NCBI RefSeq assembly: GCF_003144035.1
Contig: NZ_QFWT01000009.1
Coordinates: forward strand, 124,001 to 188,000
Direction of reading: 5' to 3'
Length of the DNA stretch: 64,000 nucleotides
Source of the DNA: Vibrio albus
GTDB lineage: Bacteria; Pseudomonadota; Gammaproteobacteria; Enterobacterales; Vibrionaceae
Shown here: positions 8,835 to 18,489 of the stretch, in pieces
Numbering within the stretch: position 1 is the first letter of the stretch
Layout of the letters: the number at the start of each line of letters is the position of its first letter
Notes under the pieces: generated by a model
What the model was told of the DNA's origin: nothing
Database searches by the model: none
Seen by the model: the letters and a program-made list of their open reading frames with translations, nothing else
Program-made: the position numbers and the translations under genes

Positions 8835-9752
8835 TCAATCAGTTGAATACTTTCTGTCCCACACTGTTTTGATCTTTGAGCCCAACACATTGACGAGTGC
8901 GCCGGATACGATCAGCGCCCCTCCCAGATACGTCCACCCAGAAGGAAGCTCATTAAAGAATAGTGCGCCAATCAGTGCTGAGAAAATGATCTGTACATAC
9001 GAATAAGCAGAAGCACGTCCTGCCTCCTGAGTCTGCATCGCTTTTGTCAGACCAAACTGACCCACCTGGGTAAAGATTCCGACCAGTACCAGCACACCGG
9101 TGAGATATAGATCCGGCATCACAAAACTATCCCCCATCAATACCAGTGATACCGGCAGAGCCACCAGCGGAAAATAGAAAATAATCACCGAACTGTCTTC
9201 TGTCTGACTCAGCTTACGCACAATCACATAGGCGATCGAGCTGCCAAATGCGCCCATCAATGCGATCAGCACACTAAACAGAGGCAGGTTAGCCGTGACA
9301 CCACCATCAACTTCCGGTTTCACAATCAGAAACAGCCCGGTCAGACACAATACAATACAGATAAGCGTTGACCGCTGAAGGCTCTCTTTCAGAAACAACA
9401 CAGCCAGAACGGCCGTAAATACCGGGTGCACATACTGCAAAATGGTTGCTTCTGCCAATGGCAGAGTCGTTACCGAGTAATACACACACATTAATGCCAA
9501 TGTACCGACCATCCCCCGGGCCAACAGCAATGGTTTATTATTTCCCCAGACAGATATCCTTTTGCGTTTAACATCTAAATAACTGATGACCAAAGAGACC
9601 AACGCCCGCGCGGCGACAATCTCAAACACCGGAATATGGTAATTACTGACGTGTTTCACACTGGCGGCCATCAGGGCAAAACCAAGGGCAGACAGCAGCA
9701 TAAACTGCACACCGACAGGAATAACAGAATGTTGAGTTACAGGCATAATCAT
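8835..9752 (-). CDS. DMT superfamily (EamA) transporter
   Basis: A 305-residue protein with about ten hydrophobic helices in two EamA repeats. The first has AEATILQYVHPVFTAVLAVL; the second has AGRASAYSYVQIIFSALIGA and ends with the typical GGALIVSG. This is the usual drug/metabolite exporter layout. It converges on the BenE-type gene with only 11 bp between stops. No ribosome site stands out before the chosen ATG; a second ATG lies two codons later. The substrate is unknown. Confidence 0.85.
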   Translation of the reverse strand: MIMPVTQHSVIPVGVQFMLLSALGFALMAASVKHVSNYHIPVFEIVAARALVSLVISYLDVKRKRISVWGNNKPLLLARGMVGTLALMCVYYSVTTLPLAEATILQYVHPVFTAVLAVLFLKESLQRSTLICIVLCLTGLFLIVKPEVDGGVTANLPLFSVLIALMGAFGSSIAYVIVRKLSQTEDSSVIIFYFPLVALPVSLVLMGDSFVMPDLYLTGVLVLVGIFTQVGQFGLTKAMQTQEAGRASAYSYVQIIFSALIGALFFNELPSGWTYLGGALIVSGALVNVLGSKIKTVWDRKYSTD

Positions 9753-10045
9753 AGGTATTAGTGGAGATTATTTGAACTGTATCACATTACGTGCAGTATA
9801 AGATAATTAGAGGAAAAAGAATCCATCGAGAACGGGCTTTTTGACATTCCCACCACCTTAGCCCCGGTAGTCTTATTTTCCAGTTAGCACTTCCGTGCTC
9901 AACAGCATCAACTGAACACCTGTTGTATCAGGAGATGACATTTAGGGAAAGCGATCAGGATATGGGTCGATAAGAAACTATTCTCTTGTTTACTCTTAGT
10001 TTTTATATGACTATACAGGCATATACTTTGCCGATATTTACAGAT

Positions 10046-10156
10046 ATGGTTTTGAACAAGCGAATGATTTTGAACAAGCGGATTGTTTTAAACAAGCGAA
10101 TAGTGACTCCTATCTGGTGGTTTTCAAATAATAAGGTTATATCACGTTTAAGGTAA
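10046..10156 (+). CDS. Putative 36-residue leader peptide with triple LNKR repeat
   Basis: ATG at 10046 opens 36 codons ending TAA at 10154-10156, 5 nt before the chitobiase ATG. Its first 19 residues repeat a six-residue unit three times (VLNKRM, ILNKRI, VLNKRI). The end of this ORF supplies the AAGG that would act as the chitobiase ribosome site, so the two could be translationally coupled. Against it: no good Shine-Dalgarno precedes 10046, and the open frame may be a by-product of an 18-bp DNA repeat. Tentative. Confidence 0.3.
   Translation: MVLNKRMILNKRIVLNKRIVTPIWWFSNNKVISRLR
10050..10103 (+). repeat. Three tandem 18-bp direct repeats
   Basis: Units at 10050-10067, 10068-10085 and 10086-10103 share the core TTTTGAACAAGCG; the third has one change in the core (TTTTAAACAAGCG). 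They end 58 bp before the chitobiase start. Possible roles are an array of regulator sites or a repetitive leader-peptide code. Confidence 0.85.
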
Positions 10157-10161
10157 TTCAC

Positions 10162-12828
10162 ATGAAGGCAAAAATTAATGCCATTGCGACAGCAATTACA
10201 CTGTCGCTGTTGGCTGGTCATGCTTATTCTTCTGAACAACATCAACAGCAGATAGAAGTGCTACAATCGGTAGTAGACACAGTCGCATCTTCTATGGAAG
10301 TTCATATCGCTTCTATTGAGCATCAGCCTGCAGATACCAAGGCGAAATGTCCTGGCGGATATTGCTACCGCGCAGAGATCACTCTGACTAATAAAGGCAA
10401 AAAAGAGTTTGGTGAAGGCTGGGAAATTTATTTCTCCAATCTTCGCCGCATTCTGGATACGAAATCAGATCTGTTCGAGATTACACATGTGAATGGTGAT
10501 CTTCATAAAATAACGCCGACCAGTAAGTTCAAAGGTCTGAAACCTGGTCAATCTGTCTCAATTCAATTTGACGCTGAACACTGGAAAATCGTCGATTCTG
10601 ATTACATGCCCCGCTACTACGTGGCTGCACAAGGCGCAGAACCTCGAATTATTCCAAATACCATTCCGGTGGAAGGCGATGGTTTAGCCGACTTATCAGG
10701 TTACCTGGATTTGATCAGCACAGCCCCGGAAGACGCCAACATGTGGCAACGTTACCCTGAAGACAGCAGCATTATGGCGACAGCGGGAACGCGGTATGAA
10801 AGAAACCTTGCGGTAAAAGATCTCGGCTTACCATCTGTCTCTTCAAAAATCATCCCTTCTCCAGTCGATATACAGGTTCATAACGGCAGTGTTGACATCA
10901 GTTCCGGGCTGCATTTGCAGGTAACAGATGACAGCCTGGCAGCAACTCAGATAGAAGCACTTAACCACCGCTTTGCCCAGTTGGGTGTCACTCCAGATAA
11001 AGGGGTTCCTGTGGTCATTTCTGTTGACCCCAAACACAAGGTGTTTAGCAGAAAATCAAAGCAGGAAGCCTATACCCTGAAGGTAACGCCAAAAGAGATC
11101 CGGGTGATCGGAGCCGATCCCGCTGGTGCATTCTATGGTGTTCAGTCGTTAGCGGCGCTCATCAAAGTTGGCAGCCCGACTATCGCTAAAGTCACCATTG
11201 ATTATGATGCACCACGCTTTGAACATCGCGGTATGCATATGGATGTGGCCCGTAACTTCAAATCAAAGGCCGAGATCATGAAAGTACTGGATCAAATGGC
11301 CGCTTATAAAATGAATAAATTCCACTTCCACCTGGCAGACGATGAAGGCTGGCGTCTGGAGATCCCCGGCCTGCCAGAACTCACCGAGGTTGGGGCTCAG
11401 CGTTGCCATGATCTGAGCGAACGTCAATGTCTGTTACCACAAGTGGGTTCCGGGCCAGATATATCAACCTCTGGTTCTGGCTACTACAGCGTTGACGATT
11501 ATGCGGAAATCTTAGCATACGCTTCAGCACGGAATATTCAGGTGATCCCTTCTATGGATATGCCCGGCCATGCGCGCGCAGCTGTAAAATCAATGGAAGC
11601 CCGTTATCATAAGTATGCAGAACTCGGTGATATGGATGCCGCTGAAATGTATCTGCTTACTGACCGGCATGACGGCTCAGAGTATTTCTCAGTTCAAAAC
11701 TATACTGACAATACGATTAACCCTTGCATGGAATCCAGCTTTGTCTTCATGGACAAAGTGATTTCAGAGATAGCCAAACAGCATAAAGAGGCGGGTCAGC
11801 CTCTGGTTGACTACCATATCGGGGCAGATGAAACCCATGGAGCCTGGGTTGATTCTCCTGTCTGTCGTGCACTGTTTGTCGATCCGACCAATAACATCGA
11901 TGGTGTGGCCGATCTCGGGGGTTACTTCATTGAACGCATCAGCCATATTCTGGAGGCGAAAAAACTCAATCTCGCTGCCTGGAATGATGGCCTGAAACAT
12001 GGCACGTATATGGATCCAGCCAAACTTGCTGGTGATGCCTCTGCTTATACCTGGTCAGCCCTGTTCTGGGGTGGTGCGAATGAAGCCCACTCTCTGGCCA
12101 ATGCCGGCTACAACGTTATCTTGTCACTGCCTGAGGTCACTTACTTTGACCATCCATACGAAGCCGATCCAAGGGAGCCGGGGAATTATTGGGCAGGTCG
12201 TTACACCGATACGCAAAAAGTCTTTAATTTTATGCCGGAGAACTTGCCGGCCAACGCCGAAACCATGACGGACAGAGACAATAATCCATTCGAAATCCCG
12301 GCCAGTACAATAGCCCTTCAGGATGATAAGCACTTTAAAGGTATGCAGGGGCATGTCTGGACAGAAATGGTACGTACTGATGCGCAGTTGGATCACCGCG
12401 TATTCCCACGCATCTTAGCCATTGCCGAGCGGGCATGGTCGAAGGCTGATTGGGAACTGGAGTATGACGCTAAAAAGGCGTACCGGACCAACACCTCAGG
12501 TTATAAAGGCAGTAACCATATGGGCAAGCGCATTGTAAATCGCGATAAGGACTGGACTCTATTTGCCAATACTCTGGGTTATAAAGAATTTCCTAAGTTG
12601 GATGCGGCGGGTGTTGCCTATCGCCTGCCGGTACCCGGTGCAAAAATCGACAACAACGGGAAGCTCTCAATCAATAGCGCTTTCCCAGGAGTCATAATGC
12701 AATACTCTGTCAATGGCACTGACTGGCAAAACTACGACCAGTCGAATAAGCCAACAGTGAAAGCAGGCGTGAAGATACGATCTCTTGCCAAAACAGGTCG
12801 TGCAGGCCGGGTAATTGTCGTTAACTAA
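10162..12828 (+). CDS. chb: GH20 beta-N-acetylhexosaminidase (chitobiase)
   Basis: 888 residues with a signal peptide (MKAKINAIATAITLSLLAGH, then AYS), so exported. Domain order fits Vibrio and Serratia chitobiases: N-terminal CHB_HEX carbohydrate-binding domain (about 40-190), GH20b (about 230-345), GH20 TIM barrel (about 350-770) and a small C-terminal Ig-like domain. The catalytic Asp-Glu pair is in HIGADETHG (D556-E557), and MDMPGHARA and KMNKFHFHLADDEGWR match the barrel motifs. It releases GlcNAc from chitobiose and chitin oligomers. It is monocistronic, with a terminator at 12848; a two-component system follows. The ATG follows AAGG at 8 nt spacing. Confidence 0.95.
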   Translation: MKAKINAIATAITLSLLAGHAYSSEQHQQQIEVLQSVVDTVASSMEVHIASIEHQPADTKAKCPGGYCYRAEITLTNKGKKEFGEGWEIYFSNLRRILDTKSDLFEITHVNGDLHKITPTSKFKGLKPGQSVSIQFDAEHWKIVDSDYMPRYYVAAQGAEPRIIPNTIPVEGDGLADLSGYLDLISTAPEDANMWQRYPEDSSIMATAGTRYERNLAVKDLGLPSVSSKIIPSPVDIQVHNGSVDISSGLHLQVTDDSLAATQIEALNHRFAQLGVTPDKGVPVVISVDPKHKVFSRKSKQEAYTLKVTPKEIRVIGADPAGAFYGVQSLAALIKVGSPTIAKVTIDYDAPRFEHRGMHMDVARNFKSKAEIMKVLDQMAAYKMNKFHFHLADDEGWRLEIPGLPELTEVGAQRCHDLSERQCLLPQVGSGPDISTSGSGYYSVDDYAEILAYASARNIQVIPSMDMPGHARAAVKSMEARYHKYAELGDMDAAEMYLLTDRHDGSEYFSVQNYTDNTINPCMESSFVFMDKVISEIAKQHKEAGQPLVDYHIGADETHGAWVDSPVCRALFVDPTNNIDGVADLGGYFIERISHILEAKKLNLAAWNDGLKHGTYMDPAKLAGDASAYTWSALFWGGANEAHSLANAGYNVILSLPEVTYFDHPYEADPREPGNYWAGRYTDTQKVFNFMPENLPANAETMTDRDNNPFEIPASTIALQDDKHFKGMQGHVWTEMVRTDAQLDHRVFPRILAIAERAWSKADWELEYDAKKAYRTNTSGYKGSNHMGKRIVNRDKDWTLFANTLGYKEFPKLDAAGVAYRLPVPGAKIDNNGKLSINSAFPGVIMQYSVNGTDWQNYDQSNKPTVKAGVKIRSLAKTGRAGRVIVVN

Positions 12829-12847
12829 CCTACATTAGGCTAACTAT

Positions 12848-12884
12848 GGCTACCTGATGGTTTACCCCTCAGGTAGCCTTTTGT
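12848..12884 (+). terminator. Rho-independent terminator after chb
   Basis: A 10-bp perfect stem GGCTACCTGA/TCAGGTAGCC (12848-12857, 12869-12878) is followed by TTTT. It separates the chitobiase gene from the two-component operon that starts at 12917. Confidence 0.9.
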
Positions 12885-12916
12885 AATGCACATTATTTGA
12901 TTTCCGGAGGAGATGG

Positions 12917-13579
12917 ATGCGGGTATTAATCGTCGAAGACAGTATTCAGATCGCAGCAAATATCGGTGAATATCTCGAAATAATGGGACACTCGGTAGAC
13001 TTTGCTTACACGGGGCAAGCCGCTCTGGCGTTATTGTCTGAGAATCAGTTCGATGTGATGATCCTGGATATTATGATGCCCGGTTTAGATGGGCTATCCA
13101 CGTGCAAAAAAATACGGGAACAAGGCCGTGATCACCTCCCTATTTTGTTTCTTACCGCATGCGATACATTGGAAGATAAGCTGGCTGGATTCGCAGCAGG
13201 TGGTGATGACTATTTAATTAAACCATTTGCCATGCAGGAGTTACTGGCAAGACTCACCGCGATCACTTTAAGAGCGAAAGGGGGAAGAAATCATGAGATC
13301 ACTTTTTCCGGTTTAACCTTATCAACAGAAACAGAGCAGGCTTTTTTTCACGATAATCAGCTTAAGCTGGATCCTTTATTGTTCAAGCTATTAAAAACCT
13401 TACTGCTGTCCGCCCCCCGTATCGTCCATAAACAAGATCTTGAATATGAGCTTTGGCATGGTGAGCCCATAGATAGTAGCGTTCTGAGAACACACATTTA
13501 TCGGCTAAGGAAGGTACTGCCTGAAGGATTACTGGAAACCGTAAGAGGAAAGGGTTATCGGCTCAATGAGATTAGCTAG
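12917..13579 (+). CDS. OmpR-family response regulator
   Basis: 220 residues: a receiver domain (1-115) with the acidic pocket ED at 7-8, phospho-acceptor Asp in MILDIMMPGLDG, Thr in FLTA and Lys in YLIKPF. A winged-helix DNA-binding domain follows and ends in LRTHIYRLRKVL and ETVRGKGYRL. GGAGG lies directly upstream of the ATG. It overlaps the kinase gene by 14 bp, so the two form one operon. The regulon is unknown; position next to chitobiase might hint at chitin or cell-wall sensing, but nothing in the sequence proves it. Confidence 0.92.
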   Translation: MRVLIVEDSIQIAANIGEYLEIMGHSVDFAYTGQAALALLSENQFDVMILDIMMPGLDGLSTCKKIREQGRDHLPILFLTACDTLEDKLAGFAAGGDDYLIKPFAMQELLARLTAITLRAKGGRNHEITFSGLTLSTETEQAFFHDNQLKLDPLLFKLLKTLLLSAPRIVHKQDLEYELWHGEPIDSSVLRTHIYRLRKVLPEGLLETVRGKGYRLNEIS

Positions 13580-14759
13580 TCATTATTTGCATAAACGGCT
13601 TTATAACCGGGTTTTCGTTCTGATCATGGGGCTGGTGTTATTATTAACCCTTAGCTTATTGTTAATGGCATGGGTTAACGCACAACTGCACACAACCAGT
13701 CTGGTGAATCGAAAATTAAACCAGCAGATGCGCTTCTTATTGGATGATTCCATCAAAAAAGGCCGGCTGGTTAAAGTTAACTCTCCGATGTTTTCCAGTT
13801 TTGTGGGGTCGGATAAAGGCTTACCACTCTATTTATCAAACTTAACAGAACAAGGGGTATTTAAGATTGAACACCCCAAAGTTTACGTGCAAGTGGTCAG
13901 TTCTCCCTTTTCCGATGGCTTGCTTTATCTACTCTATTTTCCTGAGCAAGATCTGGAGAGAAGCCTCTATCAGAACAGGCTTAAATACTATGTTGTTATC
14001 GGTGTCATGGCGTTACTGGGTATAGGACTCGTTGCCAGTCTTTATATTACCAAGATTATTGTTAGTCCCATCACCACACTTCAGAAAAATATTGAACATG
14101 CCAGCCCTGACTCACCTCCCGTCGTGTTAGATCGGGAAGATGAGTTAGGCCAGCTGAGCCGGAGTTTTACCAACGCATTTCAGCGAATACGTGCTTTTGT
14201 GGAGCGAGAGCACAATTTTACCCGTTTTGCCAGCCATGAGCTCAGAACGCCAGTGACCATTATTCAGGGTGCTTTGGAAATCATCGCCTACTCACCGGAT
14301 CTTGCTAAAGCACAGCCGGCGTTGCGCCGGATTGAAAGCGCAAATAATGATATGCAGGCCTTAATCCGCACTTTTCTTTCCATCAGCCGAGAGTCGAGAA
14401 CAGAGCAGGTAGAGCTGGTGTCGTTACAAGGTTGTCTGGATTATTGCTTACAACAGTTAAGGCCCAACAAGGCTGAACTGTTATCGGTTCAATACAGTAC
14501 CCATTCAAAATTGGTGAACAAAATTCTGGCGCATGTCGTGATACAAAATGTACTAAGAAATGCCTTTAGTTACAGCGCCAATAGTGTGGCAATTGAATTA
14601 AAGTTCGACAGACTTATGGTATCAAATGATATCGACCCCGATTGCCACTCTGGGTATGGTCATGGGATTGATATTATCAATGTCATTTGCGAAAAAGCAG
14701 ATTGGCTGGCTTTCTACCGATGTCATGACAACAGGTTTAGCTGGTTAATCTATTTCTGA
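13566..14759 (+). CDS. Sensor histidine kinase, partner of the preceding regulator
   Basis: 397 residues with two membrane segments (about 15-38 and 137-160) that enclose a periplasmic loop of about 100 residues. A HAMP-type linker follows, then the HisKA box FASHELRTPVTIIQGALEI. The ATP-binding domain is compact: the N box reads IQNVLRNAFSYSANSV, and the only clear glycine box is SGYGHGIDII. The usual D-x-G-x-G box is not obvious. It may be a divergent but active kinase. Its start overlaps the regulator stop. Confidence 0.88.
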   Translation: MRLASHYLHKRLYNRVFVLIMGLVLLLTLSLLLMAWVNAQLHTTSLVNRKLNQQMRFLLDDSIKKGRLVKVNSPMFSSFVGSDKGLPLYLSNLTEQGVFKIEHPKVYVQVVSSPFSDGLLYLLYFPEQDLERSLYQNRLKYYVVIGVMALLGIGLVASLYITKIIVSPITTLQKNIEHASPDSPPVVLDREDELGQLSRSFTNAFQRIRAFVEREHNFTRFASHELRTPVTIIQGALEIIAYSPDLAKAQPALRRIESANNDMQALIRTFLSISRESRTEQVELVSLQGCLDYCLQQLRPNKAELLSVQYSTHSKLVNKILAHVVIQNVLRNAFSYSANSVAIELKFDRLMVSNDIDPDCHSGYGHGIDIINVICEKADWLAFYRCHDNRFSWLIYF

Positions 14760-14838
14760 TGGCTGTGATACCATCCTAATAAAGTTTCAGATCAATGATT
14801 TTTCCCGTTTGGTATAAGCAATCAGATAAACCGGCCAA

Positions 14839-14872
14839 ATAAAAAAACACCCTATGCCTGAGGCATAGGGTG
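14839..14872 (-). terminator. Rho-independent terminator of the beta-glucoside operon
   Basis: The 11-bp perfect stem CACCCTATGCC/GGCATAGGGTG (14848-14858, 14862-14872) with a 3-nt loop is flanked on its left by a run of A. Read on the minus strand this gives stem plus T-run after the 6-phospho-beta-glucosidase gene. It may also stop transcription arriving from the left. Confidence 0.88.
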
Positions 14873-14903
14873 CATTGAATAGTCTTAAGCTCTACGGTTT
14901 ACC

Positions 14904-16343
<1,440 letters not shown>

Positions 16344-16350
16344 TCACCCT

Positions 16351-17001
16351 TTACGCCATCTGAATAACTGGCTGTCCAATTTCAATTTGTTCGTCTTCGG
16401 CATCTTGTCCCAGAAGGTCAAACTTATATTCATCACTGTTCATCACAATGAATGGTGTGGTTGTGTCGTAACCAGCCGCGGTAATGCTTTCTAAATCGAA
16501 CTGAATCAATGGTTCACCCGCTTTCACTTTCTGATCCAGTTTGACCAACGACTCGAAATATTTGCCTTTTAATTGCACTGTATCCAGACCTACATGGATC
16601 AGAACTTCAGCACCATTTTCACATGTCATTCCTACAGCGTGTTTGGTTTCAATCACAGAAGAGATAACCGCATCACATGGTGCTCGAACAATGCCCTCTG
16701 TTGGTTTTATAGCAACACCATCGCCCAACAGCTTTTGAGAAAAACTTTCATCATTCACGGTTTCCAGCGGTACGATATTGCCTTTCAACGGGCTGACCAG
16801 TGTTGCTGTCTTCTTCATCGCTGGTGCGACGTCTGGCTGGCCTGAACCTTTTTCTTCTTTGCCTTTCGCTTCAACAGGGTCTGTGAATCCAACGAAATAA
16901 ACCAGCACGGTTGTAACCACAATGGCAATACCTGTACCTGCCAATATGCCAATATGCCAATATGCCAATAAACGATGACGGATTATCTGGGCTAATACCA
17001 T
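16351..17001 (-). CDS. PTS beta-glucoside enzyme II, 3' part (end of IIC plus IIA), out of frame with 5' part
   Basis: This is the 3' piece of a single IIBCA gene. After an artefactual N-terminus it carries the last IIC membrane segment (GILAGTGIAIVVTTVLVYFV), a charged linker, and a IIA-Glc-type domain from about residue 65. The phospho-acceptor His is in AEVLIHVGLDTVQLKG, and the companion His is in ETKHAVG. The frame joins that of the upstream part only across the 8-bp repeat at 16939-16970. The ATG at 17001 is not a natural start. A free IIA could be made from the ATG at 16818 (MKKTATLV), but no ribosome site is evident. Confidence 0.8.
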   Translation of the reverse strand: MVLAQIIRHRLLAYWHIGILAGTGIAIVVTTVLVYFVGFTDPVEAKGKEEKGSGQPDVAPAMKKTATLVSPLKGNIVPLETVNDESFSQKLLGDGVAIKPTEGIVRAPCDAVISSVIETKHAVGMTCENGAEVLIHVGLDTVQLKGKYFESLVKLDQKVKAGEPLIQFDLESITAAGYDTTTPFIVMNSDEYKFDLLGQDAEDEQIEIGQPVIQMA

Positions 17002-18253
17002 TTACCACTGTCAAAATGCCGGCAAGTCCCGCATAGACATAGTAGTAAGCATTAAACATACTTGCGACTGCAGCACCAATAGCACCACCAATACAACCGC
17101 AGATAAATGGCTTTTTCAGACGCAGAGTGACACCGTAGATTGCCGGTTCTGTAATACCAAAGAAACCGGTTAGGCCAGCTGAAAATGCTGTTGTTTTCAT
17201 TCGGGTATTACGTGATTTAAAGCCAACAGCAAAGGCAGCAGCCATCTGAGCAACTACCGCAATACCACAGAATGCCTGAATGGAGTCATAGCCGAAGTTT
17301 TCGTAGTTAGCGAGTACAATTGGAGTGATGCCCCAGTGAACGCCAAAGATAACCAGTACCTGCCATAGGCCACCAATCATAGCGGCAGCGACCAGCGGAG
17401 CAGACTCGTACAAGGCGTTATACCCAGTTGCAATCATACTTGCGACAAAGCTGGTTGCAGGACCGATAACAACCAAGGTGACTGGCACAATAATCAACAT
17501 ACAGATGAGAGGGGTGAACAGCTCGGTCACCAGGTCTGGTAAAACCCGTTTAACAAATCGTTCAACATAACTGAGTGCCCAAATCATAAAAATGGCAGGC
17601 AAGACTGACGCTGTGTACACCGTTTTTGCCAGCGGCAAGCCCAGGAAAGTAATAAGCTCACCATCAGCAATCCTGGCAGCAATATCCGCCCAGGACGGGT
17701 TAATCAGTGCACAGGCACACACAACAGCAATAAGCGGGTTACAGTTAAAAAGTTTCGATGCTGTAAAAGCGATAAACACCGGCAAGAATACAAACGGTGT
17801 CCACGACATAAAGTTAAGTACTTCAAACGCACCTGTTCCGGTTAAAGCCGGGTTTAAATAATTGGTAAAGATCAACGCCCCTTGCAAAATCCCGGCACCC
17901 GCAAGAATATAGACAAAAGGAGCAAAGATAGCGGACATCGATGCAATAATCGCATCAAGCACACGTACTTTTTCTTTTCCTTCCGAAAGCAGCGATGAAT
18001 CAACCAAAGATCCCATAACCGAATACACATCTTGTACGTGTGTACCGATAACCACCTGGAACTGCCCGCCACTCAGGACAACCGTAATAACCCCTGGCAT
18101 TTCTTTAATTTTGTCTGCTGCGCCTTCCGGGGTCTCTTTCAGCACCAGACGCAAACGTGTCGCACAACGCGAAAACTGATTGATATTATCCTGTCCACCC
18201 ACTTCCGAAAGAATATCTTTCGCCAGTTGAGCGTAATCTCTGACCGCAGCCAT
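16871..18253 (-). CDS. PTS beta-glucoside enzyme IIBC, frameshifted before IIA
   Basis: 460 residues: IIB (1-80) with the phospho-Cys in NQFSRCATRLRL (C30), then the IIC membrane domain (about 95-440). The family hallmark GITEPAIYGV is present. AGAGILQGAL and PFVFLPVFIAFTA are also typical of the BglF/AscF group. A GGAGAGG ribosome site precedes the ATG. The last about 16 residues (RYRYCHCGYN and on) are out-of-frame reading after the octanucleotide repeat. In an intact allele the protein would run on into IIA, about 635 residues. The enzyme should import and phosphorylate beta-glucosides. Whether the present allele works is doubtful: the last membrane helix is altered and the IIA domain is detached. 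Confidence 0.88.
   Translation of the reverse strand: MAAVRDYAQLAKDILSEVGGQDNINQFSRCATRLRLVLKETPEGAADKIKEMPGVITVVLSGGQFQVVIGTHVQDVYSVMGSLVDSSLLSEGKEKVRVLDAIIASMSAIFAPFVYILAGAGILQGALIFTNYLNPALTGTGAFEVLNFMSWTPFVFLPVFIAFTASKLFNCNPLIAVVCACALINPSWADIAARIADGELITFLGLPLAKTVYTASVLPAIFMIWALSYVERFVKRVLPDLVTELFTPLICMLIIVPVTLVVIGPATSFVASMIATGYNALYESAPLVAAAMIGGLWQVLVIFGVHWGITPIVLANYENFGYDSIQAFCGIAVVAQMAAAFAVGFKSRNTRMKTTAFSAGLTGFFGITEPAIYGVTLRLKKPFICGCIGGAIGAAVASMFNAYYYVYAGLAGILTVVNGISPDNPSSFIGILAYWHIGRYRYCHCGYNRAGLFRWIHRPC
16939..16970. repeat. Perfect 4 x 8-bp tandem repeat (TGCCAATA) inside the PTS enzyme II gene
   Basis: Four uninterrupted copies of TGCCAATA (TATTGGCA on the coding strand) lie at 16939-16946, 16947-16954, 16955-16962 and 16963-16970. 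With two copies the coding frame reads FIGILAGTGIA, the expected family sequence, and IIC runs into IIA. Four copies add 16 bp and shift the frame. Two, five or eight copies would be in frame. Confidence 0.95.
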
Positions 18254-18287
18254 AATCTACCTCTCCATTGACCCTACAATTATTTAC

Positions 18288-18316
18288 CTGTAACCGGTTT
18301 CAGTAACCGGTTACAG
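18288..18316. promoter_or_regulatory. Double AscG/GalR-type operator upstream of the beta-glucoside operon
   Basis: Two adjoining palindromic 14-mers, TGTAACCGGTTTCA (18289-18302) and AGTAACCGGTTACA (18302-18315), sit 35-63 bp before the PTS start. They match the AACCGGTT core bound by LacI/GalR-family proteins, close to the E. coli AscG site TGAAACCGGTTTCA that controls beta-glucoside genes. No LacI-type regulator gene lies in the window. The operator therefore implies a distant repressor, and no BglG-type antiterminator system is seen. Confidence 0.8.
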
Positions 18317-18361
18317 AATAAGAGGAATGATAAAATCCATTCAACAACACCAAGAGATAAC

Positions 18362-18377
18362 AGAGAATCTGATCACA
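18362..18377. promoter_or_regulatory. Possible CRP site upstream of the beta-glucoside operon
   Basis: AGAGA-N6-TCACA keeps the right half of the CRP consensus TGTGA-N6-TCACA and 3 of 5 bases of the left half. Catabolite control of a PTS sugar operon is expected, but the site is weak and 109 bp from the start codon. Confidence 0.35.
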
Positions 18378-18430
18378 AAAAATTAGCTATAAAGACGAAA
18401 AAACACAATCCAGATCTCTTTTTCCTGCGA

Positions 18431-18454
18431 ATAAAAAAACCCGCCGTAGCGGGT
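18431..18454 (-). terminator. Rho-independent terminator of the arabinitol operon
   Basis: On the minus strand the stem ACCCGC/GCGGGT (18439-18444 and 18449-18454, loop 4 nt) is followed by TTTTTTT-like sequence (18431-18438). It ends the operon whose last gene stops at 18490. Confidence 0.85.
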
Positions 18455-18489
18455 ATAAGCAAACAACAAATAAAAAGACGGGATACAGA

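Larger units (their letters stand above)
9753..10161. other. Intergenic region upstream of the chitobiase gene
   Basis: About 410 bp between the divergent DMT and chitobiase genes. Most of it shows no clear gene. The last 116 bp hold an 18-bp triple repeat that also reads as a 36-codon ORF, listed separately. Promoters for both neighbours must lie here, but no strong consensus is visible. Confidence 0.6.

Noticed and set aside
16939-16970. TGCCAATA repeat as a CRISPR or iteron array
   Set aside because: The units abut without spacers and lie within a coding region.
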